Below are positions 36,070 through 43,815 of a DNA stretch of 64,000 bases, piece by piece. The stretch is from assembly GCF_022009635.1 (NCBI RefSeq), contig NZ_CP091716.1, forward strand, positions 1,813,001 through 1,877,000. The letters are read 5' to 3'. This DNA is from Variovorax paradoxus (GTDB taxonomy: Bacteria > Pseudomonadota > Gammaproteobacteria > Burkholderiales > Burkholderiaceae_C). Each line of letters opens with the position of its first letter. The first letter of the stretch is position 1. A program made the translations under genes and the position numbers. The notes beneath the pieces are model-generated. The model had not been told where the DNA came from. It did not search any database and worked only from the letters and a program-made list of their open reading frames with translations.

Positions 36070-37659
36070 CTACAGCTGGTCGGTCGGCACGAACCAGGAG
36101 AACAGCAGCAGCTGCAGCCGCGTCAGCATGCTGGAGTCGGGTTCGCTGTCGAGCACTTCGTTGTTGACGTCGCCGGTGCCGACCCACTGCACGTTCTGGC
36201 CGTCCGGCTTGAGCGTGACGCGGTAGACGCCCTCGATGTCGTCGAGCTGGTAGGCGAAGAGCAGCGCCTGTGTCAGGTCGAAGCTGCGCACCCGCACGCC
36301 GAACTCGGTGTTCAGCCGGGCCGAGCGCGGATCGAGGTTCATCGAGCCGAGCAGCACCCACTGGCGGTCCACCAGCGCCAGCTTGGCGTGCAGCCGGCCG
36401 CGAGCCTTCTTGAGCAGGTCGCGGAACTGGCCGCTGCGCCGCAGCTGCTGGGTGCTGACCTCGTACAGGTTCACGCCCAGCTTGAGCATGTCGACGCGGT
36501 AGCGGTTGTAGTTGATGTTGACCAGCGGCTCGTCGCTGTCGGCCAGCGAGTTGGTGATGACGGTGATGTTCACGCCATGCTCGCGACCCATGCGGATGCG
36601 CTCCATGCCCTCGTCGCCCGGAATGAAGTAGGGCGAGATCACCACCACGTTCGACTGCGCCGTGGCCAGCATCTCGTGGAAGCGCTGCGCCAGCGTTTCG
36701 GTGGGATGCGTCATGACGCCCAGCGCCTTGTTCGGGCTGTCGGCGGAGGCGTTGGCCTCGGCGCGCATCCATTTCGCTTCCTCGATGTTGGCGAGCTGCG
36801 CGCCCAGCGGCAGGTCACCGAGCAGGTCGGTGATGGGCAGCGGCGCGGGCGGCGGGGCGTTGGCGGCGGAGGTGGCGACTTCGAAATCGGCCTTCAGCGC
36901 CTCCGGCGAGCGGCTGGTGCTGGCGACTCGCTGCAGCGGGTAGACCACGTCGCTGTTCCAGTAGGTGTCGAAGATGGCCGCGGCCTCTGGCACGACCGGG
37001 CCGGCCAGCAGCAGTTCGAAGTCGATGAAGTTCGCGTTCTCGTTGCGCAGGAAATATTCGTCGGCAAGGTTGCGCCCGCCCGCGATGGCCATCGCGCCGT
37101 CGGCCACGAACAGCTTGTTGTGCATGCGGTGGTTCAGTCGCCGGAAGTCGCCGAAGAACTCCAGCCAGCGGCCCGTCGAATGGTCGCGCGCGTTCACGAA
37201 GGGGTTGAATAGCCGCACCTCGGCGTTGGGCTCGGCGGCCAGGCCGAGCAGCAGGCGGTCCATGCCGGCGGTGTAGAAGTCGTCGAGCAGCAGCCGCACG
37301 CGCACGCCGCGCCGCGCGGCATTGCGCAGCTCGCGCAGCAGCAGGCGACCGGTCTTGTCGTTGCCGAGCTGGTAGGTCTGCACGTCGAGCGAGGACTGGG
37401 CGCGCCGCATGAGCTCGAGCCGCGCATCGAGCGCGAACGAGGCCTCGATCAGCGGGCGCATGCTCGTCAGCCCGTCCGGCGGCGTGTTCAGGGCAATGGC
37501 CGCGCGGCCGAGTTCGGTGGCGGGCGAGGCCGCGATGGCTTTCACCGGCGTCTCGGGGGCGCGGGGCGGGAGCCCGGCGCAACCGGTCAATGCAAGGGCC
37601 ATCAGCCACAGAGCCGGACCGCGCAGCGCGGGAAACAGAAAGGCGATGAGCTTGTGCAT
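36070..37659 (-). CDS. Phospholipase D-family lipoprotein, cardiolipin synthase-like
   Basis: A 529-residue envelope protein. The signal peptide ends with the lipobox LTGC (Cys27), so it is a lipoprotein. Two PLD domains each carry HxKxxxxD: HNKLFVADGAMAIAGGRN and HAKLALVDRQWVLLGSMN. This is the architecture of YmdC/ClsC-type cardiolipin synthases and related periplasmic PLD proteins. It is expected to exchange phosphatidyl groups or hydrolyse phosphodiesters at the membrane. The start at 37659 is set by the signal peptide. It ends 6 bases from the convergent amidohydrolase. Confidence 0.88.
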   Translation of the reverse strand: MHKLIAFLFPALRGPALWLMALALTGCAGLPPRAPETPVKAIAASPATELGRAAIALNTPPDGLTSMRPLIEASFALDARLELMRRAQSSLDVQTYQLGNDKTGRLLLRELRNAARRGVRVRLLLDDFYTAGMDRLLLGLAAEPNAEVRLFNPFVNARDHSTGRWLEFFGDFRRLNHRMHNKLFVADGAMAIAGGRNLADEYFLRNENANFIDFELLLAGPVVPEAAAIFDTYWNSDVVYPLQRVASTSRSPEALKADFEVATSAANAPPPAPLPITDLLGDLPLGAQLANIEEAKWMRAEANASADSPNKALGVMTHPTETLAQRFHEMLATAQSNVVVISPYFIPGDEGMERIRMGREHGVNITVITNSLADSDEPLVNINYNRYRVDMLKLGVNLYEVSTQQLRRSGQFRDLLKKARGRLHAKLALVDRQWVLLGSMNLDPRSARLNTEFGVRVRSFDLTQALLFAYQLDDIEGVYRVTLKPDGQNVQWVGTGDVNNEVLDSEPDSSMLTRLQLLLFSWFVPTDQL

Positions 37660-37799
37660 GGGGCCTGCCGACGCATGAGAGGAAGCGTGCGGGCGGGATC
37701 GTAGCCTTTCGGCCCCTTTTTCGAAGACGCAATTTCGCAACGCAACGCCCTTCGGGCCGGTTGGAGATTGGCCGGGCGAAGGCTTTCTGGCCACTAAAA

Positions 37800-37814
37800 T
37801 GCGAATGGTTCTTA
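37800..37814 (+). promoter_or_regulatory. Fur-box-like site before the FoxA-like receptor
   Basis: TGCGAATGGTTCTTA, 25 bases before the start codon. Eleven of its first 12 bases (TGCGAATGGTTC) are the same core seen at 32068-32082, suggesting one regulator for both receptors. Confidence 0.65.
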
Positions 37815-37838
37815 ATTGTGTTTTGGAGTGGAGCAGGA

Positions 37839-39959
37839 ATGTCGAGTTTCGTGGCGCGGCGCAAGGCCGCATCGGTGCTGGTCGGGTGCCTGGCGATTTA
37901 CATGCAGCATCAGGTGCTGGCACAGACGGCGAATACAGGTTCCCTGCCGGAAGTGAGGGTGGATGCGAATGCCGAAGCCGAGACCGCGAAGAGTTCCGTG
38001 ATCGGCTACCGCGCGAAGAACGCGGTCACCGCCACCAAAACCGACACCCCGCTGTCCGAAACGCCCCAGTCCGTGACCGTGGTCACGCGCGACCAGATCG
38101 TCGACCAGGGCGCCACCAGCCTGCAGGACGCGCTCACCTACGCCGCAGGCGTGCGCTCGGACGCCTACGGCATCGACTCCCGCTCCGACGGCTTCTCGGT
38201 GCGCGGCAGCGATCCTTCCGTCTACCTCGACGGCCTGCAGACCTATTCCTCCGGCTGGTACACCGCCACCGCGCGTCCCGACCCCTACACGCTGGAGCGC
38301 CTCGAAGTGCTGCGCGGCCCGGCCGGCATGCTGTTCGGCGCGGGTACCGCGGGCGGCGTGGTCAACATGGTCAGCAAGCTGCCGCAGCAGCAGGCGTACC
38401 GCGAAGTGGGCGTGCAGCTCGGCTCCTTCGGCCGCAAGCAGCTGCAGGCCGATTTCACCGGCCCGCTGACCGCCGACGGCGAATGGTCGTACCGCTTGGT
38501 GGCGCTTCAGCGAAAGTCCGACACGCAGGTCGATTACGTACCGGACGACCGCTCGCTCGTCATGCCGTCGCTCACCTGGCGCCCCAGCGCCGCGACCTCG
38601 CTGACGCTGCAGGCCCTGTGGCAGAAGGACAAGACCGGCAGCACCTCGCAGTTCTTCCCGTGGCAGGGCACCATCCTGCCGAACGTCAACGGTCCGCTGC
38701 CGTCCAGCCGCTTCATCGGCGAACCGGGCGATGGCTACGACACCGAGCGCAAGACCTTCGGCTGGCAGTTCGAGCACAAGTTCAACGAGCGCTGGGCCTT
38801 CAGGCAGAACTTCCGAGCATCGCGCACCTTCAACGACTCGCACTACCACTACGCCGATTCTTTCTCCCTGCCCGGCGGCTGGTCGCTCGACCCGGCCGGC
38901 CAACGCCTGCTCGGCCGCTACAACGACAAGTCGCTGGCATGGACCAGCATGAGCGGCATCGACAACCATGTCGAAGGCCATTTCGATACCGGTGCGCTGC
39001 GCCACACGCTGCTGGTGGGCGCGGAGTATTCGCGCCAGCGCCAGGACAAGACCGAGGGCTCCGTCTACAGCACCATCGACGCCTACGCGCCGGTCTATGG
39101 CGTCGGCTACGTGCCGGTCACCGAGCTGACCCGCAAGCCGCGCACCACCCAGCGCAACGCCGGTGTCTACGTGCAGGACCAGATGAAGCTGGACAACTGG
39201 ATCTTCGTGGCCGGCCTGCGCTACGACCGCAGCACCGCCGGCACGGCGGGCAGCGCTTCGGAGACGACCAGCGCCACCTCGCGCCGCCTGGGCGTGATGT
39301 ACACGCTGCCTTCGGGCTGGTCGCCCTACCTGAGCTACACCGAATCCTTCACCCCGCAGGCGGGCACGAACGTCGAGGGCAACCTGTTCAAGCCGCTGCG
39401 CGGCGAGCAGGTGGAAGCCGGCGTCAAGTACCAGCCCGCGGGCTCGGCCACGAGCTTCACCGCGTCGGTCTTCTCGCTGAAGGAAAAGAACCGCATCGTC
39501 TCCGACAGCACCAATCCGAACTACGGCCGCCAGGTCGATTCGACGAAGAACAAGGGCGTGGAGCTCGAACTCAAGACGACGCTGGCGCGCGACTTCGACC
39601 TGATCGCCAACTACACCAACATCGACGTCGACGCCAAGCTCACCGAGCAGCCGCGCAACCAGGCTTCGGTGTGGGGCAAGTACCGCTTCTCCATCGCCGG
39701 GGTGCCGGGCTTCTCGGCCGGCGCCGGCGTGCGCTACATGAGCGGCTTCACCGACGTGGACGGCTCCTCCGCCGGGCCGCGCGTGCCTTCCGTGACCCTG
39801 CTCGACCTGATGCTGGCCTACGAGTCGGCCAAGTGGCGGTATGCGCTGAACATCAACAACGCGACCGACAAGACCTACTTCAGCACCTGCCTGTCGCGCG
39901 GCGACTGCTGGTTCGGCGCGCGCCGCAGCGTGGTGGCCAGTGCCACCTACCGTTTCTAA
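37839..39959 (+). CDS. TonB-dependent siderophore receptor, FoxA/FhuA-like
   Basis: Outer-membrane receptor of 706 aa with a signal peptide (to VLAQ, residue 29). The plug motifs SETPQSVTVVTRDQI, AGVRSDAYGIDSR and LEVLRGPAGMLFGAG resemble hydroxamate receptors such as FhuA and FoxA; the barrel ends in SATYRF. There is no STN domain. A Fur-like site stands just upstream. It is followed by a PepSY membrane protein and a 64-aa membrane protein, as foxA is followed by foxB in Pseudomonas aeruginosa, which supports a ferrioxamine-type xenosiderophore as ligand. Confidence 0.92.
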   Translation: MSSFVARRKAASVLVGCLAIYMQHQVLAQTANTGSLPEVRVDANAEAETAKSSVIGYRAKNAVTATKTDTPLSETPQSVTVVTRDQIVDQGATSLQDALTYAAGVRSDAYGIDSRSDGFSVRGSDPSVYLDGLQTYSSGWYTATARPDPYTLERLEVLRGPAGMLFGAGTAGGVVNMVSKLPQQQAYREVGVQLGSFGRKQLQADFTGPLTADGEWSYRLVALQRKSDTQVDYVPDDRSLVMPSLTWRPSAATSLTLQALWQKDKTGSTSQFFPWQGTILPNVNGPLPSSRFIGEPGDGYDTERKTFGWQFEHKFNERWAFRQNFRASRTFNDSHYHYADSFSLPGGWSLDPAGQRLLGRYNDKSLAWTSMSGIDNHVEGHFDTGALRHTLLVGAEYSRQRQDKTEGSVYSTIDAYAPVYGVGYVPVTELTRKPRTTQRNAGVYVQDQMKLDNWIFVAGLRYDRSTAGTAGSASETTSATSRRLGVMYTLPSGWSPYLSYTESFTPQAGTNVEGNLFKPLRGEQVEAGVKYQPAGSATSFTASVFSLKEKNRIVSDSTNPNYGRQVDSTKNKGVELELKTTLARDFDLIANYTNIDVDAKLTEQPRNQASVWGKYRFSIAGVPGFSAGAGVRYMSGFTDVDGSSAGPRVPSVTLLDLMLAYESAKWRYALNINNATDKTYFSTCLSRGDCWFGARRSVVASATYRF

Positions 39960-39992
39960 GATGCAGCCTTCAACAGCGGCCGCCACGACCAC

Positions 39993-41165
39993 ATGAACAG
40001 CCGAACCATCAAGACCTGGGCCTGGGTGCACAAGTGGAGCAGCCTCGTGTGCACCGTGTTCATGCTGCTGCTGTGCATCACGGGCCTGCCGCTGATCTTC
40101 CACCACGAGATCGGCCACCTGCTGGGCACCGAGGTCGAGGCGCCGAAGATGCCGGCGGACACGCCGCGCATCAGCCTCGACCGCGTGCTCGAGATCGCCA
40201 AGTCCAGGCATCCCGACCGCGTGGTGCAGTTCGCCTCTCGGCCCGAGGACGACGACGGCCTGTGGTTCGTCACGCTCACGCCCACGCCGGCGCCCACGGA
40301 CGACTTCAAGTCGGTCGCGGTCGACGCGCGCACGGGCGACGTGCTCGCCCAGCCCAAGTTCGACGAAGGCTTCATGTACGTGATGTTCAAGCTGCACGTC
40401 GACCTGTTCGCCGGGTTGCCGGGCAAGCTGTTCCTCGGCTTCATGGGCTTGCTGTTGCTGGTGGCCATCGTCTCGGGCGTGGTGCTGTATTCGCCGTTCA
40501 TGCGCAAACTCGACTTCGGCACGGTGCGGCGCGACAAGCGGCCGCGCCTGAAGTGGCTCGACCTGCACAACCTGCTGGGCGTGGTCACGCTGGTGTGGCT
40601 GTTCGTGGTGGGCTCCACCGGCATGATCAACACATGGGCCGACCTGCTCATCAAGTACTGGCAGTACGACCAGCTCAGCACGCTGCTCGCGCCCTACAAG
40701 AACGAGCCGGTGGTGGCGGTGTCGGAGCGCGGCTCAATGCAGCGCTCGATGGAGGCCGCGCTGCAGCGCGCGCCCGGCATGAAGCTGTCGTTCATCGCGT
40801 TCCCGGGCACTTCTTTCTCGAGCCCGCACCACAACACCTTCTTCATGCGCGGCAGCGAGCCCTTCAGCTCGAAGCTGTTCCAGCCGGTGCTGGTCGACGC
40901 CAAGACCGCCGAGGTCACGGCGGCGCCCAGGTTGCCCTGGTATCTCACGGCGCTGCTGGTGTCGCAGCCGCTGCACTTCGGCGACTACGGCGGCATGCCG
41001 ATGCAGATCCTCTGGGCGCTGCTGGACATCGCGACCATCATCGTGCTGGGCAGCGGCCTGTACCTGTGGCTCAAGCGCAGCAACGCGCCCGCCAAGGCCG
41101 CGGCGCAACAGCAGCAGCAGCCGCAGCAACCCGATCCGGCTCCGGCCATGAAGGCACAGGCATGA
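39993..41165 (+). CDS. PepSY-associated membrane protein, PiuB/FoxB-like reductase
   Basis: A 390-aa inner-membrane protein of the PepSY_TM family with about four helices (about 17-36, 145-167, 198-218, 335-355). Recurring histidines near the membrane edges (H13 in WVHKW, LHVDLF, LHNLLG, PLHFGDYGG) match the heme-ligand pattern of FoxB-type siderophore reductases. I infer one-electron reduction of imported ferric siderophore at the periplasmic face. It follows the FoxA-like receptor by 33 bases and overlaps the next small gene (ATGA). A Gln/Pro-rich tail closes the protein. Confidence 0.88.
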   Translation: MNSRTIKTWAWVHKWSSLVCTVFMLLLCITGLPLIFHHEIGHLLGTEVEAPKMPADTPRISLDRVLEIAKSRHPDRVVQFASRPEDDDGLWFVTLTPTPAPTDDFKSVAVDARTGDVLAQPKFDEGFMYVMFKLHVDLFAGLPGKLFLGFMGLLLLVAIVSGVVLYSPFMRKLDFGTVRRDKRPRLKWLDLHNLLGVVTLVWLFVVGSTGMINTWADLLIKYWQYDQLSTLLAPYKNEPVVAVSERGSMQRSMEAALQRAPGMKLSFIAFPGTSFSSPHHNTFFMRGSEPFSSKLFQPVLVDAKTAEVTAAPRLPWYLTALLVSQPLHFGDYGGMPMQILWALLDIATIIVLGSGLYLWLKRSNAPAKAAAQQQQQPQQPDPAPAMKAQA

Positions 41166-41356
41166 AACATCAGCAGCACAGCTTCTGGCGCATGTGGGGC
41201 TGGCCGATCGTGCTCGGCCTGCTCACCACGCTGGGCCTGATCTCCGCGCTCTTCAGCGACGGCGGTTTCGGCGACATCGTCGCCTGGATCGCGCTGAGCG
41301 TTCCAGTCGTCGTGTGTGTCTGGTTCGGCTGGCTTCGACGCTCTTCCGCCCGCTAG
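41162..41356 (+). CDS. Small two-helix membrane protein of the siderophore operon
   Basis: A 64-residue protein, MKHQQHSFWRMWGWPIVLGL at the start, with two hydrophobic segments (about 13-31 and 37-57) and a basic C-terminus. It is translated from an ATGA overlap with the PepSY gene, so the two are coupled. Similar tiny partners are often found behind PepSY siderophore reductases; a subunit or assembly role is inferred. It is easily missed because of its size. Confidence 0.8.
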   Translation: MKHQQHSFWRMWGWPIVLGLLTTLGLISALFSDGGFGDIVAWIALSVPVVVCVWFGWLRRSSAR

Positions 41357-41527
41357 AACACCTGGCCCGGGGTCTTTCTGCCGCAGTCAGTTGCAGGTCA
41401 GTGACTTCGTGATCGTTTGCCATTAAGAAGTCATGCAACCTTCGCATGATTGAGTCCGCGTTCATGTCACCCCTGTGAAGGGGCGATCAGGCGCTTCGCT
41501 TTCTTTCGCGGACTTTCATCCCTTCTT

Positions 41528-43744
41528 ATGACCTTCTCGATCCTTCGCACGTCGCGTGCGCCGTCGCTGCTTGCCTGCGCGGCGGTACTCTCGCTGCTCG
41601 CAGCCTGTGGCGGCAGCGACAACAAGCCCGCCGTCTTCCTGCCTTCCTCCAGCACGCCGGCGCCCGGCCAGGCAACGCCGCCCGCCGCCGAGGCGGCCAA
41701 GCCGGTGCAGGTGGCGTTCATGCCGGACATCCACTTCCACGACGTCTACGCCAGCTTCAAGGACGGCTCGTTCCCCGGCGTCTTCAACCCGAAGTCCGGC
41801 CGCAACGCGACCATCCGCCAGATGCAGGCGCAGATGACCTCGACGCGCCTGTTCAACGAAAACTACTTCGCCTTCATCACCGCGCTCGACGATGCGGTGG
41901 CGCGCGGCGTGAAGCTCATCGCGCTGCCCGGCGACTTCTCCGACGACGGACAGCCCGTGCACATGCGCGGCCTGAAGAAGGTGCTCGACGACTACGCGGC
42001 CAAGTACGACCTGCAGTTCTTCGCCGCGCCCGGCAACCACGACCCGAACACGCCCATGGAGCGTCCGGGCGGCAAGGGCGACTACCTCGGCATCGCCTCG
42101 AACGGCCGCGTCGGCGCGCCGCAGAAGATCTACAGCAAGGGCGCCGATGCCTGCACGGCCGGCAGCTACTCCGGCGACTGGGGCAAGGTCGGCGCCGTCT
42201 ACTGCACCGAAGAGGTCAAGGAGATGGGCTACGCCGGCATCACCGAGGCGCTCGACCAGCACGGCTTCATGCCCAAGGCCAACTACCGCTACTTCGAGAC
42301 GCCCTACAGCACCTACACCTACCAGGACTACACCGTCGCCAAGGCGAAGGAGCAGGCCGCCTGGAGCAAGCGCGAGTTCGAGATCTGCGCCGAAGGCGCC
42401 GGCGGCGGCTACAAGAAGAGCGGCTACACCTTCTGCCACAACGTGCCCGACACCAGCTACCTCGTCGAGCCGGTCGAGGGCCTGTGGCTCGTGGGCATCG
42501 ACGCCAACGTCTACGTACCTAAGGGCGCCGGCGCCAACGACTTCAACGGCTCCGGCGACGCCGGCTACAACAAGATGCTGACCCACAAGCCGCACGTGAT
42601 CGCGTGGCTGAAGGACGTGGTCGCGCGCGGCAAGAAGCAGGGCAAGCAGGTCGTGGCCTTCAGCCACTTCCCGATGAGCGAGTTCTTCAACGGCGCCTCC
42701 GACGACATCGTCGCGCTGCTCGGCGCGGGCAAGATGCAGATGGTGCGCCGCCCCACCGAAGACGTGACCAAGGCGCTGGCCGAGACCGGCCTGCAGGTGC
42801 ACGTCGGCGGCCACATGCACTTCAACGACACCGCGGTGCGCAACTACGACGGCGGCCGCGGCCTCGTGAACATCCAGGCGCCCTCGATGGCCGCCTACGT
42901 GCCGGCCTACAAGCTGCTGACCTTCAACGACGCCACCCACATCGACGTGCAGACCGTGCGCCTGGACAACGTGGCGCGCTTCGACGAGCTGTTCGACCTG
43001 TACCGCGAGGAGCACCGCTACTTCACCGATTTCCCCGCCGACCTGAACGGCGCCGTGCTGTGGGACAAGTCGGTGCTCGACGCCAAGAGCTATGGCGACT
43101 TCAGCACCCGCTACATGTCGGAGCTGGTGCGCCTGCGCCTGCTGAAGGACGACTGGCGCTGCGAGATGCGCGAGCTGGTGAAGAGCCCGCTCAACGGCGC
43201 CGACCTGCTGGTGCTGTCGCAACTGCAGACCTCGGTCACGCTCAAGCAACTGGCCAACACCGGCAACCAGGGCCTGCTGAGCGGCGCGTTCTTCGCCTGC
43301 CTGGCCGAAGCCGGCGGCGACGGCAGCGCGCAAGCCGCCTATGCGATCGACTACGCCGCCGCCGAAGCCAAGGCGCGCGCGCTGGCCAGCGCCAACGGCA
43401 TGCGCCTGGAAGACTTCAACCAGTGGAAGGCGATCGACCTGGCCGGCGACTTCGTGCGGCTGGCCAACGCCGGCGACCTCGCGTTCGCGGACATCCCCAC
43501 CGACCGCGCCCGCCAGTACAAGCTGATCGCTCAGGCCCTGGAAGGCACCAACGCCACGCTGGCGCTCAACGGCAGCCAGCAGGTGATGAACGACAACCCG
43601 GTGAACGCCGTGTTTCAGGCCCGCTTCAAGCCGCTCATGCAGATCCTGCTGAAGCTCGCCAAGGGCGCGCCCACGCAGCACTTCGTGATCGACCTGAAGA
43701 CCAACACGCTGACGGACCTGACCACTGGCCCCACGCCTTTCTGA
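41528..43744 (+). CDS. Large metallophosphoesterase lipoprotein
   Basis: A 738-aa envelope protein. The signal peptide with lipobox LAAC (Cys27) is followed by a Pro/Ala-rich linker and a calcineurin-like phosphoesterase domain. The metal ligands are in PDIHFHD, PGDFSDDG, PGNHD, FSHFPM and GGHMHFND. The large C-terminal region (about residues 470-738) is helical and unassigned. The substrate is unknown; relatives are acid phosphatases or phosphodiesterases. The start is ATG 41528; the frame opens at 41450 without a signal-peptide reason. The 171 bases upstream show no convincing Pho box. Confidence 0.85.
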   Translation: MTFSILRTSRAPSLLACAAVLSLLAACGGSDNKPAVFLPSSSTPAPGQATPPAAEAAKPVQVAFMPDIHFHDVYASFKDGSFPGVFNPKSGRNATIRQMQAQMTSTRLFNENYFAFITALDDAVARGVKLIALPGDFSDDGQPVHMRGLKKVLDDYAAKYDLQFFAAPGNHDPNTPMERPGGKGDYLGIASNGRVGAPQKIYSKGADACTAGSYSGDWGKVGAVYCTEEVKEMGYAGITEALDQHGFMPKANYRYFETPYSTYTYQDYTVAKAKEQAAWSKREFEICAEGAGGGYKKSGYTFCHNVPDTSYLVEPVEGLWLVGIDANVYVPKGAGANDFNGSGDAGYNKMLTHKPHVIAWLKDVVARGKKQGKQVVAFSHFPMSEFFNGASDDIVALLGAGKMQMVRRPTEDVTKALAETGLQVHVGGHMHFNDTAVRNYDGGRGLVNIQAPSMAAYVPAYKLLTFNDATHIDVQTVRLDNVARFDELFDLYREEHRYFTDFPADLNGAVLWDKSVLDAKSYGDFSTRYMSELVRLRLLKDDWRCEMRELVKSPLNGADLLVLSQLQTSVTLKQLANTGNQGLLSGAFFACLAEAGGDGSAQAAYAIDYAAAEAKARALASANGMRLEDFNQWKAIDLAGDFVRLANAGDLAFADIPTDRARQYKLIAQALEGTNATLALNGSQQVMNDNPVNAVFQARFKPLMQILLKLAKGAPTQHFVIDLKTNTLTDLTTGPTPF

Positions 43745-43815
43745 AGCCCCGGCTGCTCGCCCCCACGCTGCCCCGGTGAAAGCCTGAGGCCGCGGATGGG
43801 CGGCATGGCCGCAGA

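Noticed and set aside
41357-41527. Pho box in front of the metallophosphoesterase
   Set aside because: TGTCAC occurs once, without the 11-base tandem copy required.
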